A DNA stretch of 64,000 nucleotides, taken from assembly GCF_024713975.1 (NCBI RefSeq), contig NC_091099.1:15977501-16041500 (forward strand), in the 5' to 3' direction. Position numbers and translations under genes: made by a program. Shown piece after piece: positions 38,971 to 50,100 of the stretch. The DNA comes from Paralichthys olivaceus (taxonomy: Eukaryota > Chordata > Actinopteri > Pleuronectiformes > Paralichthyidae). Every line of letters starts with the position of its first letter. Position 1 is the stretch's first letter. A model generated the notes under the pieces. The model was not told the origin of the DNA. It did no database searches and saw nothing but the letters and a program-made list of their open reading frames with translations.

Positions 38971-41900
38971 GCTGTTAGTGAAACCCAAGCTGATGTGTGG
39001 AAAACATGCAACTCATGTCTCAAAGAACATTCCTGTCATTCGTACTGCCAGTAAGCACAGTATATAGTTAATTTCATCTTGGTTACTTGTTTATTAGTCA
39101 TGATATTGATGATCACTGAAGTGAGGACGTATTATTATGATACAGATATTATGAATATAAGAGCAAAATTCAGGCAGCTTAGTTTTCACAAAACAGTATT
39201 TGCAAAATCGTTGTGATCTCTATGAAACAGATTCTGCATGTGAATATGCACAGTCTAAAGGCCAGGAGAAGATTTTGTGGCAGGAAGTCCTTTGGTTTAT
39301 AATTTGACCAGTCCCATTAGAGCAGGCTTTGGTTCCCTGCAGTCAGAGTGTGGACAGCAAAAGAGGCCAAACACACTGAAATGTATCGGCTTTTTAAGTT
39401 ATCTGCTTTTATGTGCAGTTAAGTTGTTAATAGAGTTTAGGGAAAATGTCATCTGGACCTGAAACATCTACAAAATGTTTTCCTATTTATGTTTTTATTT
39501 AGAGGAACGTTCAACTCGGACATAACAGCGCTTGGCCAATGGAAGATGGAGTCTTGGTCTCGGCTGTCACCGGAGCCCCCAAAATAGTGCCATTGCCCCA
39601 CAGTACTTTGTTGACAATAGCCAATGTGCTACAGTATTACGTTAAGGAGCTTTTATTCTGAAAATACAGGCATCCTGACACTGATAGATTTGAGTGAATA
39701 AAGCTGCTGCATTTGTATCATTCACATTTGCAAACTTTGCACATCAAACTGTTTATAACATGCCTAAACACTGGTATAGACATCTACACATTGTACTGAG
39801 GGAAACAAATCAGAACATGTACTCTTACCCTGTGCTGTGTAATCACGGCCTCCAGGGGGTAGTCTCCCTTGGCGGTCTCACCGCTCAGCATGATGCAGTC
39901 ATTTCCATCCAGCACAGCATTGGCGACATCACTGGCCTCAGCGCGAGTGGGACGTGGTTTCTTGGTCATGCTCTCCAGCATCTGTTAGAGAAAACATTAC
40001 ATCTCATGTATGTCTGTATGCACACTTTGATAGACTTATTAAAAAAGACTCCCTGACGGTGCAGTGTCACGGACCTGTGTGGCGCAGACGATTGGCTTGC
40101 CAAGCCTGTTGCACTTGCCAGTCATCATCTTCTGGGCGATGAAGACCTTCTCTGTTGGGATTTCAATTCCCAGGTCTCCGCGGGCAACCATGATGCCATC
40201 GCTGGCCTCCAGGATCTCATCAAATCTATCAAACAAAAAGACAAACAAGCTCTTAAACACTTATCCTAAAGATGCAGATGTGTTCAGATTTGACCGTGAC
40301 TCACCTGCGGACGCCCTCGTGGTTCTCCAGCTTGCTGATGATCTTGATGTCCTTGCCCTTCTCGCCCAGCACTTTCCTGACAGCATGAACGTCAGCTGCC
40401 TTACGGATGAAGGAGGCGAAGACCATGTCAACACCCTGCTCCACACCGAACTGCAGGTCCTGAATGTCCTTCTCAGACACAGCGGGGAGATCGACAGCAG
40501 CTCCGGGCAGGTTGACGCCCTTCTTGCTGCCCAGCATACCGCCATTCTCAATCTCACACATGAGATAGTCCGAGCCTTAGGACACACAAAACATCAAGAA
40601 ACTTAATTTCTTAATTTCTTAAGCTGAATGATCTTCAACAGTGGCTGTCAGGTGTCTATTTCTGTGCTTACCGACTTCTTTGACCTTCAGGGAAATCAGA
40701 CCATCGTCAACGTAGATGTGGCTTCCAATCTGCACAACCTTGGTGATGTTCTTGTAGTCAAGCCACAGAACTTTCTCATCGCAGTTGTCAATGTACTTGT
40801 CGTCGAGGGTGAGCTTGATGGTCTGACCCTTCTTCAGCTCGACCTCAGCGGTGCCACTCTAAACAAGGGGGGACACTTTGTCAGTTCTACGTCACTGCAG
40901 GAAAAACCTTTTATACAATTATTTGTGCGATAAATCCAACATGTTCCCTTCGAGTTTTGGTAACTTGGTAGAGACTCACTCCCTTGATAAGTCCGGTCCT
41001 GATTTCTGGTCCCTTGGTGTCCAGAGCGATGGCCACTGGTCTGTAATCAACAGATCCTGCACCGAAGCTCTCGGTCGCCTGGCGGACATTCTTGATGGTC
41101 TCAGTGTGGTACTGCACGATGTGAGGAGACATTGAAAAACAATGAAAAAATATTAGTGAGTTGTTGTATCTAATTATCACAAAGCTGCTGCAATGTTTTC
41201 ATTTAGTTAGGTTTGTACAACAGCAGGTGGACGTGTCATGCAGGCGAGTCACATAACTATGTAGTCAGGCTTGAGTGTCAACTGCAACACATTCTTAGGA
41301 CGTGACATTCTGATGTTCCATTGTACAAAAATAACTGCACACAAACTAAAACATATTAAATGCTTTTCAAAGTATTTGGGCTATAACCTTAACAACACAA
41401 TATCACAACAAATTAAATTTAATACCTAATTTCCACCTGAATGTGACAGACATGCACAGCTGCTACGTGTCTACAGTCATGTACGATTGAGTATCAGGTC
41501 CATTTAAAGAGAAAGGATAACTGAGATTTGAAGGAATAAAGTAATAACTTATCGTCATGTTACAGGATGACTATCAGAAGATCAGTCTGTCACCTGTGTT
41601 AAAATTAGGAATGTAGAGCATGTGGATGAAAGTTATATTTCTATAGTTATACTGCTGTAGGTTTCACACTTTCAAAATGTTTGGTATTTTTTGGCTCATC
41701 AGCAACACATTCTCTTAAGTATGAGGACTTCGATTGTGCAATTAAAACTGAGTCTATTCCAGAGAAAGAGCCACATGGACTTGGAAGAAGTTTCTTGGAA
41801 ATGTTTGGTAGTGGTCGACTGTAAGGTTACTGTTGGTTACATCTGCCTGATATTCTAAGAGGTTTCATGGTTTCTCTAGAAAACAGGGAGACTCGATCCA

Positions 41901-43144
41901 GAGGGAGTGGAACTCCGACAAACACTGGTTCTCCTTGCTGCTTATTTCCTTAAATGGTTTCTTTCTTTTATTATTATTCTCGAGATCTCTGATTCTTTTT
42001 TTCCGTATGGACTCAACCCCCTATTATAGTTATGGATCTAGTAATGACATGTAACAATACAGAACAGCATTGTCTAATATGACCACTATGTTCAGTCAGT
42101 AAACATAAATGTCTCTCTGTGACCCCTAGTCATGCCTCCTGCTTGCACTGCTGCTGCTCGCCTTGCTCTCAGAAATGACCTATTTATAGCTGCGCTGACA
42201 ACTGACACAGCAATGAGACACGTTTTCATAGTGAATCATACGCCTTGTCCAGGAGAAGTTTTATTATTTTATGTTGCTCAAACCACAACTAGATGCAAAG
42301 CAAAATAATTATTCAGCAGTTCTGAGCTCTCCCGCTGCTGCACAGGCAACTCACAGCCACAAACAAATCAACCACTTAACCTTTAAAGTTCAACGGTGGG
42401 TGTTGGTATTACAGCTGATGAAAGACGAGAGACGGTGCCTCGTCCGCTCAGGTGACAGTGAAAAGGTGAAGAGGCTTGACTTTTAATGGCGAGAGGTCAG
42501 TGGTGAAGGGTTGGCTGTGATACAGTTGGTTCGCCGAGCTACAACTCTGAGCCAGCACCAAAGGGGCAAGTACAAGCTCTCGGATCACATTACAGTTAGC
42601 AGGCCACCGGAGTAATGTCACGCAGCTGTAAAGGGTAAATCCATGCTGAAGCTCCCTCAGAGGGCACAGAGACCGTCTGCATTCAAACTCTTGAGCGTGT
42701 TGGACGTGATGTCATGGCTTTGACATGACTTTGACATTTGGGGTTTAATCACCTGGCGTTCACTATGGGGGATAAGATGTTTCAGTGCCTCACCTCGTGT
42801 GTGCCATGTGAGAAGTTCATTCTTGCGATGTTCATCCCAGATTTGATCATTTCCTTGGACATTTCCACAGATCGGGTGGCAGGTCCTACATCAAGACACA
42901 TGGATCAGTGGGACATTTGTGGGGTCGTGTGGATATTTTAAACATTAATACATGTGCTTTAATCATTGCTGGAGGAATAAATTGATATCTGACCGATTGT
43001 GCAGATGATGCCAGTGTTGCGAGACACGGCAGGTTCAGAGTCGATGTCGAGCAGACACATGTGCTCTATGAAGGTATCCGCCATGGCAGCGTGCAGCTGC
43101 TGGGTGTGGATAACCGAAGAGCCTGTATCCTTTGTCTTCAACAT
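37201..43144 (-). CDS. pkm: Pyruvate kinase, muscle type, with M2-like exon
   Basis: Cytosolic glycolytic enzyme: phosphoenolpyruvate + ADP to pyruvate + ATP. Minus-strand coding exons in transcript order: 43144-42994, 42885-42794, 41111-40980, 40858-40672, 40575-40305, 40225-40075, 39981-39829, 38601-38435, 37583-37402, 37307-37201, giving 530 aa (human 531). Start [18 protein letters not shown] is preceded in the same exon by a short 5' UTR from 43158. Active-site segments are [42 protein letters not shown] (catalytic lysine), [12 protein letters not shown] (metal-binding Glu), CATQMLESM and [12 protein letters not shown]. The exon at 38601-38435 has [10 protein letters not shown] and LTKSG; Lys432 equals human PKM2 Lys433 of the FBP/phosphotyrosine pocket. 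The C-terminus is [19 protein letters not shown]. No M1-type alternative exon was seen. Paralogue a or b is unknown. Confidence 0.98.
38936..38970. repeat. (AAC)n microsatellite in a pkm intron
   Basis: About 11.7 AAC units lie in the intron between the exon ending at 39829 and the M2-type exon at 38601. On the minus strand it reads (GTT)n. Confidence 0.96.
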
Positions 43145-43158
43145 GATTGGTTCTGTAC

Positions 43159-43768
43159 CTGCAGGAAAAGACCTGAGGAGACGCAGAGGGAAACAAGAGA
43201 CTTGATTGATTAACTCCCAAAATACCTGTGACATTACTTTAAAGTTGAATACAAGATTTTTTCATGGGTCACACACATAAAACAATTCAAGTCAATGCAT
43301 CACTAATGTTGACACAGGGGCTTCACGTTAAACCCAGAGGTTGTTATAGAAGCAATGCATATGCAAGAAATTATCAAAAACCTGGTGTGGGAACTAAATC
43401 ACGACGGGATAGAATAAGAATTTGAATGGAAAAGTAAACACTCATAATAAGGTGTGACATCTGTATGGATAAATCTAAAGTCTACCAGTGAGGAGTGGCT
43501 GTGTGGGCTGAGCGGAGAGAGCCTCTGCACAAAGCAACAACAACAGTATGTGCCTGCCTGACTGCACTCTCCCACATTCCAGCAGGAGTGTAGTGTACGT
43601 GCAGCTGAAGAAGAGGTGACTCCTGACTGAGACTAACGCCGCTTCATACACACAAAGAATAACTGCCTGTAGCGCGCTTGTTGAAAAATAACATGGTCAG
43701 CTTAGAGTTTTACTGACTGCAAAATACAAAAAACTAAATCTAATCCATTGTAATTAAATTGTATAACT

Positions 43769-43805
<37 letters not shown>

Positions 43806-44381
43806 GACATGTACATTATGTAGATAGATACAATTCTAAATATAGAGTGCTGTTAAATACGACACAATTCGCAGACCTGAGACAGTTTAATAAGGTGCAG
43901 TATAGAAGCTGAGTCTAATAAAAAGTATTAAAATATTTAAAGAAAAATAAACAAAGCAAGAAGTGCAGTATATATATATATATATATATATAGTAATGTA
44001 ATGTCTTGCATAACTTGTAATTTATTCTAAATCATTTTAATATATTCTTCTCCATCATTAAGCGTGCAAATGAATTGCCCCCAGTGTGATAAATGAAGTT
44101 TGAATTTGTATTGAATAATATATATATATATATATATGACAACTTACAGACAGTTATGAATTACTTAGTTTACAAAAAGTCATCGTAAGGGCAGTGGAGG
44201 CTTAGAGTAAATCACATTGTAACAAATTGCTGAGTAATATTAAGTACATTGAGTTAATTATTTGATTAAGAAGTAAAAGTTTCTTCAGTTTAATAATCTG
44301 AATAATAATGATATAATAAATGTATTATCAGATTAGTATGAGTCTCTGAAGACAAACTCTCACACTCACACTGTTACTCAC
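43159..44381 (-). other. pkm: pkm intron 1, rich in (TA)n tracts
   Basis: This intron separates the non-coding first exon from the start-codon exon (donor GTAG|GTGAGTAAC, acceptor TTCCTGCAG|GTACAG). It contains three TA runs, at about 43771-43802, 43969-43992 and 44117-44137. Confidence 0.75.
43771..44137. repeat. Cluster of three (TA)n microsatellites
   Basis: TA runs of about 32, 24 and 20 bp lie within 370 bp. Each is uninterrupted. Such tracts are prone to length change and can extrude cruciforms. Confidence 0.9.
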
Positions 44382-44445
44382 CTACTGAGTGAACTTCGCA
44401 GGGACCAAAGTTCCGCTGGTTCTGCTGCAGCCACAGCCTTTTATT
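44382..44445 (-). promoter_or_regulatory. pkm: pkm core promoter and non-coding exon 1
   Basis: Read on the minus strand, CAATAAAAGG (TATA-like ATAAAAG at 44444-44438) is followed about 30 nt later by the presumed start near 44410. A non-coding exon then ends CTCAGTAG at 44382, before a consensus donor GTGAGTAAC. The coding exon's 5' UTR begins at 43158. The start site is inferred from the spacing. Confidence 0.6.
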
Positions 44446-44470
44446 GCCCCCCACCAGCCGGAACTACTTT

Positions 44471-44501
44471 CCTGTGTCACCAACATGCGGTGACACAGGA
44501 T
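44471..44501. promoter_or_regulatory. Perfect 12-bp inverted repeat upstream of the pkm TATA-like box
   Basis: TCCTGTGTCACC and GGTGACACAGGA are exact reverse complements separated by a 7-nt spacer (AACATGC). The arms lie about 26-63 nt upstream of the TATA-like element on the pkm strand. The half-site contains GTGACA/TGTCAC. No specific factor is assigned. Confidence 0.6.
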
Positions 44502-46740
44502 ATAGGGCGTGCCGCTTAAGGAAATGCATGAGGTTAAATATACAGAAGCTGCCTGGAGACATAAAAACATGTCAGAGTCTTCATCACATTTTTACAGACG
44601 AGGGGCTGGAGGAATGTGGGGAAGGATACAGCGCAGGTACAAGCGGTGATCTACACTTTCACAGATCTTTCCGCTGGGACAGAGTGAACCAGAGGCGCCT
44701 TAAATCCAGGATCACTCAATACTGACAGGTTCATACTGAGTTACATGAAGACCGTTTAGAAAATCTGACCTTTCATTGTTGGTTATTTCTTACTTCATCA
44801 CTTCAGCCTTCATAATTACACAGTTTACACATGACCTGTTTTATAATGTGTGTTTCTTTACTTATAAAATAAATACTTTTTACCATTTCTATTGTGTTCT
44901 ATTTGTGTGGTCTGTAGTTTTATACTTTTTTTATCTCTGTAAATCACATTAAATGACCTCAGTGTATACATTAGATTAAAATGTCCCTTTACACATTTTA
45001 CACATAACCTGCATTACAATTTGTGTTTCTACTTGTTGTTATGTTTTTAATCTTTGACCATTTCTGAAGTGTTTTTATACATGTGGTCTGTACGTTTGAG
45101 CTTTTTTAATTTCTGTTAATCCCATTGAAGGAACTCTGTGTAAATTCAAATATACTGTGCTACACACAGGAAAAACTAATAAAAGTATAGTCAGTACATG
45201 CTAAATAGAAGAATGTCTGATTTATGTGTGCTATCGATGATCTCTGTGCCTCCACAATGCAAGAAAAGGAGGATCTTATCTTTTTCTTCTCTTTACCTTA
45301 AACAAATTATGAATAAATGTTGTGATTATATACATATACATAAATACACTTGTGAAGACTGAACATACTGTACTGTGTACATACTGAACTGTCTTCACAA
45401 GAATCATAACAAAGAAGTCCAAGGGACTTAGAAAAGATTACTGAGTCAGCCAACATGATATCACTGGACAGATTGTTCCATACATATAGTATATATATAT
45501 ATATATATATGTGTGTGTGCATGTGTGTATGCATGTATGTACAGTATGTGCAGGGCCATGGACATGTGGTATAAGTACCACATGTTCAAACTCATCTCAT
45601 CTTGATTTTTGCTGTGTCGACAGAATGAAATCAACCATTTGCTTGACATTGAGCTGCACACAACCACACGACACACTTTTCATGATGTCATCTGAACAAA
45701 TTATTTTTGCTTGTTATATTACCAGATTTTTTTGAATAGCTTAACAAATAAAAACAAATTCTCATTCAATATAATTGTTTTAATAGTGTGGATAGTGTGA
45801 TTAAATTGTAGATTCAGATTTTACAATCAAATTTATTGAATCACTATTTTTTAGCAATGCCATAAACACCACGGTATGTGACACTGGTCCTATTCCTATG
45901 GAAATACATATTAAACAAATAAAATCCATTCATGTACCTTGTTCATGTTTGTGTCTTCTCAATGACACCACCTGTTGAAAGCAGGATTGAAAAACTGCTG
46001 ACTTGACAGATAAAAAAAGTTATAAATAATAAACTGAAGGTGATTAAAATGAGTGGACACAACAACACAAAACTGCACATTCTAATACAATATAAACCAA
46101 TTATCCTGCAGCAGACACAACCTTTGTGAAGCTCTTAATGTTCTGCTGTTTCTGAAATGTGTTCACTCATCTCAGCAGAAGATTTATTTGCTTTCTATTT
46201 GATCGGTTCATAGAAATATTTGACCATGTGCAGCATACGGTATCAAATACATGGATATTGTGCCCACCCACTATAATTACACACGGCCACGTAACAAACA
46301 CCTGCTCTCGTCTAAGTGGATTACTGAGAAAAGTACTTGTTGAGAGAAGACTTGCACAGATGTATGCAGTCCTGCAAGTACCTAATCTGACCAGACTACA
46401 GAGCAGCAGGCGACTGCTAACAAGGGTAACTGCCGATTAAGGTCAGACTACAGCACCGCAGACGGACAGGATGACCAACACACACCAAACATCACCTGAA
46501 TCACCATCCATCAAAATCTGCCACCGGTCATCTCTGTTCACATCACAGGTTTACAACACATTCATCAGCCTAACTTTTCAAGAGGCTGCAGGACAGTGTG
46601 TGGATTTCTTTGTTGTCATCTTTTAAAGAGGAATATTCTTCACATGCATTGCAATGGACAGCATTCGACTGTAAGTGTGCAATAAAAGCTGTGGAGCTGC
46701 AGGTCCTCATCCCCCCCAGCCTCTCAGGACCAGGCTCGCC
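44502..46740. other. Intergenic region between divergent pkm and parp6
   Basis: AT-rich, with no recognised exon. It holds a TA/GT mixed microsatellite at about 45489-45540. Open frames on both strands are short and not conserved-looking. Confidence 0.65.
45489..45540. repeat. (TA)n(GT)n-type compound microsatellite
   Basis: An uninterrupted TA run is followed by GTGTGTGT and imperfect GTAT/GCATGTAT units, in intergenic DNA between pkm and parp6. Confidence 0.85.
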
Positions 46741-47127
46741 TGATTGGTCCGTCGGTATCTGGAGCCAATCACAGACGCTGAAGTCTGAGAGTGAACATGT
46801 GCGACTTCCTGCTGTTCAAAACCACAGGGGTAGAGGAGAGCCGGCCAAGCTGTCAAACAGAGATCCTCGTTTGTTTTGGTAGTTTTGGGGTCAAATATAT
46901 ATATTTTTTTTATCGGATTAAAAGGTTTCTCAAGTGGAATATGTGGAGATTTTCACGTTAAAGAAAGGTAATAACTTGATTTTATGCTTGTTCCATTATC
47001 AATATAGTCTTTTGTCTATTGCAGCTGAACTGATTAAGTCGCATATGTTCTGCCAGTTTTTCTGTTTAGTACAGTGGAGCGAAGACACTGTTGATTGTTG
47101 GTGAAGAAGTGTCAAAGGACTGAGTGC
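46741..47127 (+). promoter_or_regulatory. parp6: parp6 promoter and 5' leader (putative)
   Basis: An inverted CCAAT box (ATTGG at 46743-46747) and a direct one (CCAAT at 46765-46769) lie about 20 bp apart, a typical NF-Y arrangement. A possible non-coding exon ends at AAAGAAAG|GTAATAAC (about 46966). An acceptor TATTGCAG|CTGAAC at 47024 opens the exon carrying the start codon. An in-frame TGA at 47092-47094 precedes the ATG. Confidence 0.5.
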
Positions 47128-50100
47128 ATGGTGAGTGTAGTTTTAAATCTCCAGTTTCTCTCTTTCAATTAACTGATTAGCGGTTGAAAGAAAATCAATC
47201 TGTGACAATTTTGAAAATAAATCAGTGGTTGATATTTGCTACTTTTGAATTGAATAGCTTTAGTTTGAAAATATAGAACAGATAGAAACTGACCCTGGGT
47301 CATTTTATTAATAAAACAGCCTCATAGTATAAACAGAAACCTAATTAGCAGATTTTTTTTTACAAAAAACCTTATCACTCAATTAATCCAAGACTTATAT
47401 TACATGTTATCATATATCCTGTATTGAAATGCTCAGATATAAGATGACATCCTCTAACTGATCAGTTAGATGTTGAAATCAGTCTGAGCACAGGGAAACG
47501 ATTATCTCCATAAATAATAGGATCTTTTGATTAACAGCTTTTCCCATTAACCCGACAGGAGAATGAGTGCCAGCAGTGGACAGAGAGCCAGACTGACGAG
47601 GACAGTGACACAGGGGAGATCCTGTGTGGAATACAAGTAAACATCACTCTCAGTCACCTCCTCGTAGCTCAATGAATATTACTGCAGCATATGATTGTTT
47701 AAAAAGGCTTGATACAATAAAGTGTTTTCACAAACCTTTTGTGATGATGGTAGTAACAGTCGTCTTCTCAGCTATTGTTAAGAACTGAGTGGTTTAATCC
47801 GTCAGTGCCCTGCGGTGCTGAGCTGTTTGCACCATAAGGTGAGTGTGTTGGTGTTTGTCTCTGCAGGAGAGCTGTGCCACTGACCTGTATCACCACCCCC
47901 AGCTGGAGACGGACATCGAGGCCGTCAGGACTTTGTATTCAGACTCTGGCGTCTCTGTCAGGTGAACGTCTGAACAGCTTCTCTCAGTTAAACCTGGCAC
48001 TCTTTTACATGATCTAATGTTCTCCTCATTCTTCTTCTGTTAGGGTGTATCGACCAATCGATGCTGTGGATGTTGATTTAAACATTAACGCCAACTTTCC
48101 GGATGTAAGTTAACTTTACAGTCCTGTTGTAAATGTTAGAATCAAAAGTTCACAAATTCACAAATTTAACGTAACATGCTAACGATGCATCTACAGAAAA
48201 TTTAACAGAGTCCAATGGAAAAATATACATTCAGCACAATTATATAATTATAAAATTAGCTTAGTTATCATCCCAGAACCTTTTCTGATTTGTCTGTAGG
48301 GTCATTGTTCTGTTAAAACACCTGTTTGCATCCAAAATATAATTTCTTGGCTCACTTTAATTTCCCTCCGGGGATGAATAAAGTACTCTATCTATCTATC
48401 TTCTCTGTCTGCTTTCAGCTCCACAGTCAAGTTTCCTGTCACAGCATCATGGGCCTGTTCATGCTGTTTGTGTGTGTCCACAGGAGGAGGTGGCCAAAGC
48501 CTGGAGGATTAACCCGTCAGAGCCCATTGTTATCCGTCTGCACTTTTCTCTGTCTCAGTATCTGGATGGACCCGGTGAGCATCTACAACACTGCTGCAAG
48601 ATAACTGTGCAGTAAATGTAGTGAGACCAGCCGCTGATAAAATGATGTTTCCCACTGCAGCACCTTCAGTTGAGGTCTTCCAGCCTTCCAACATGGATCA
48701 CTTCAGTCTCGGGAAACAGCTGCAGAAGTGAGTGTCCTCTTATGGCAGTGATGGGAAGACTCAGTCAAAGTCAAAATCAGCGTTAATATCAATTCTGCCA
48801 TATGTACAGGACATAGACAGTATTGAAATGCTGTTTCTCTCTGATCCCTGTGTGAACATATAGGTAGACACAACATATAAGTACGCAGGAACCGAATATA
48901 TAAGTACACAAAAGAATTAGTGCTCAAAACATAGTACACAGTACGACATAGTATGCAGTCATAAGGAACAGAGAGAGTAGCACAAATAGTGCAAAAATGG
49001 ATTGGATACAGTGATGTAAGACTTCATCCCTCATTATCTGTTATCCATAATTGCATAAAGACAACACTTTCCTGATGTGTTCTCTTCCTCAGTATTCTCA
49101 CAGTTTTCATATCCCGGGTGTGGGACCACCTGACCAACGAGAAGATCGTGGTCCAGCAGAAGCGCAGACACAGCTGGTTCAGGCCCAGTGGAACCATCAA
49201 GAAATTCCGAGCACGACTCAGCATCTGGTTACCACTGTCTAAGTAAGTGGCGACTTCAGGAATCCAGCTGTTTCACGTCTGACTGGATCTGTTGTTGGAT
49301 AGGTGTTCACCTCTCTGTTCCGTCACTGTGAGCAGGTCGAATGAGCTCCAGCCTCCATCTATGAGAGGAAGAGCTTTTTTACCAGCCATGAAACTGAGCC
49401 GATTCACAAATCACACGACCTACTACACCATCAAGAATCCCAGAGGAGAGCTCTTCACCTACACACCCAGTGGGAAGGTGAGACTCCCTCCGGACAGCCA
49501 GTGCTACTGGTTGTGCAACAGTCTCACTGTTTTTTTAATTTTATTTATTTACTAAAAGTGTTTGTGTGTCTTCTTTCACAGAGGGTGTTGGTGTCGGCAG
49601 TCAAATCATCAGCACAGCTCAGCACCAAACATCTGATCGAGCTGCTCTTCTGCACCCAGGCCATCGGACACTGTAAGACCACCCCCACTCTGCAGCATGG
49701 CTTCTTAGTGCAGGTAAAGCCTTGTTCCAATACGATCCACTCTAAATGCTATTATTGTGATATGTAAGTTTGTGAAGAAATATATGAATTTAATTAAATG
49801 CTGATACTTTGCTGGGGATGTTTTTGTTTCGAGTGTTTTTTCCACCTCAGGTTTGTGCATGAGGAGGATGAATAAATGACTGTAGCCCCGCAAACACCTG
49901 CATTCACGAACAAACATGTAAAATAATCAGAAATACTGTGACATCAGAATTTAACAATTATCAGATTACAATGTTTAAAGAATATTTCAGGAATTTTTAT
50001 TTTTGTTTTACTTCATGTAAAGGAGATTGTGAGGGATAATAATATAAATATGTTGGACTTGTGGTAAAATTAAGTGAAATGTAAATGAATAGTTGCTGAA

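Noticed and set aside
40064-40606. 180-aa + strand frame across pkm exons
   Set aside because: Antisense of the pkm coding exons; the minus strand has matching splice sites and pyruvate kinase motifs.
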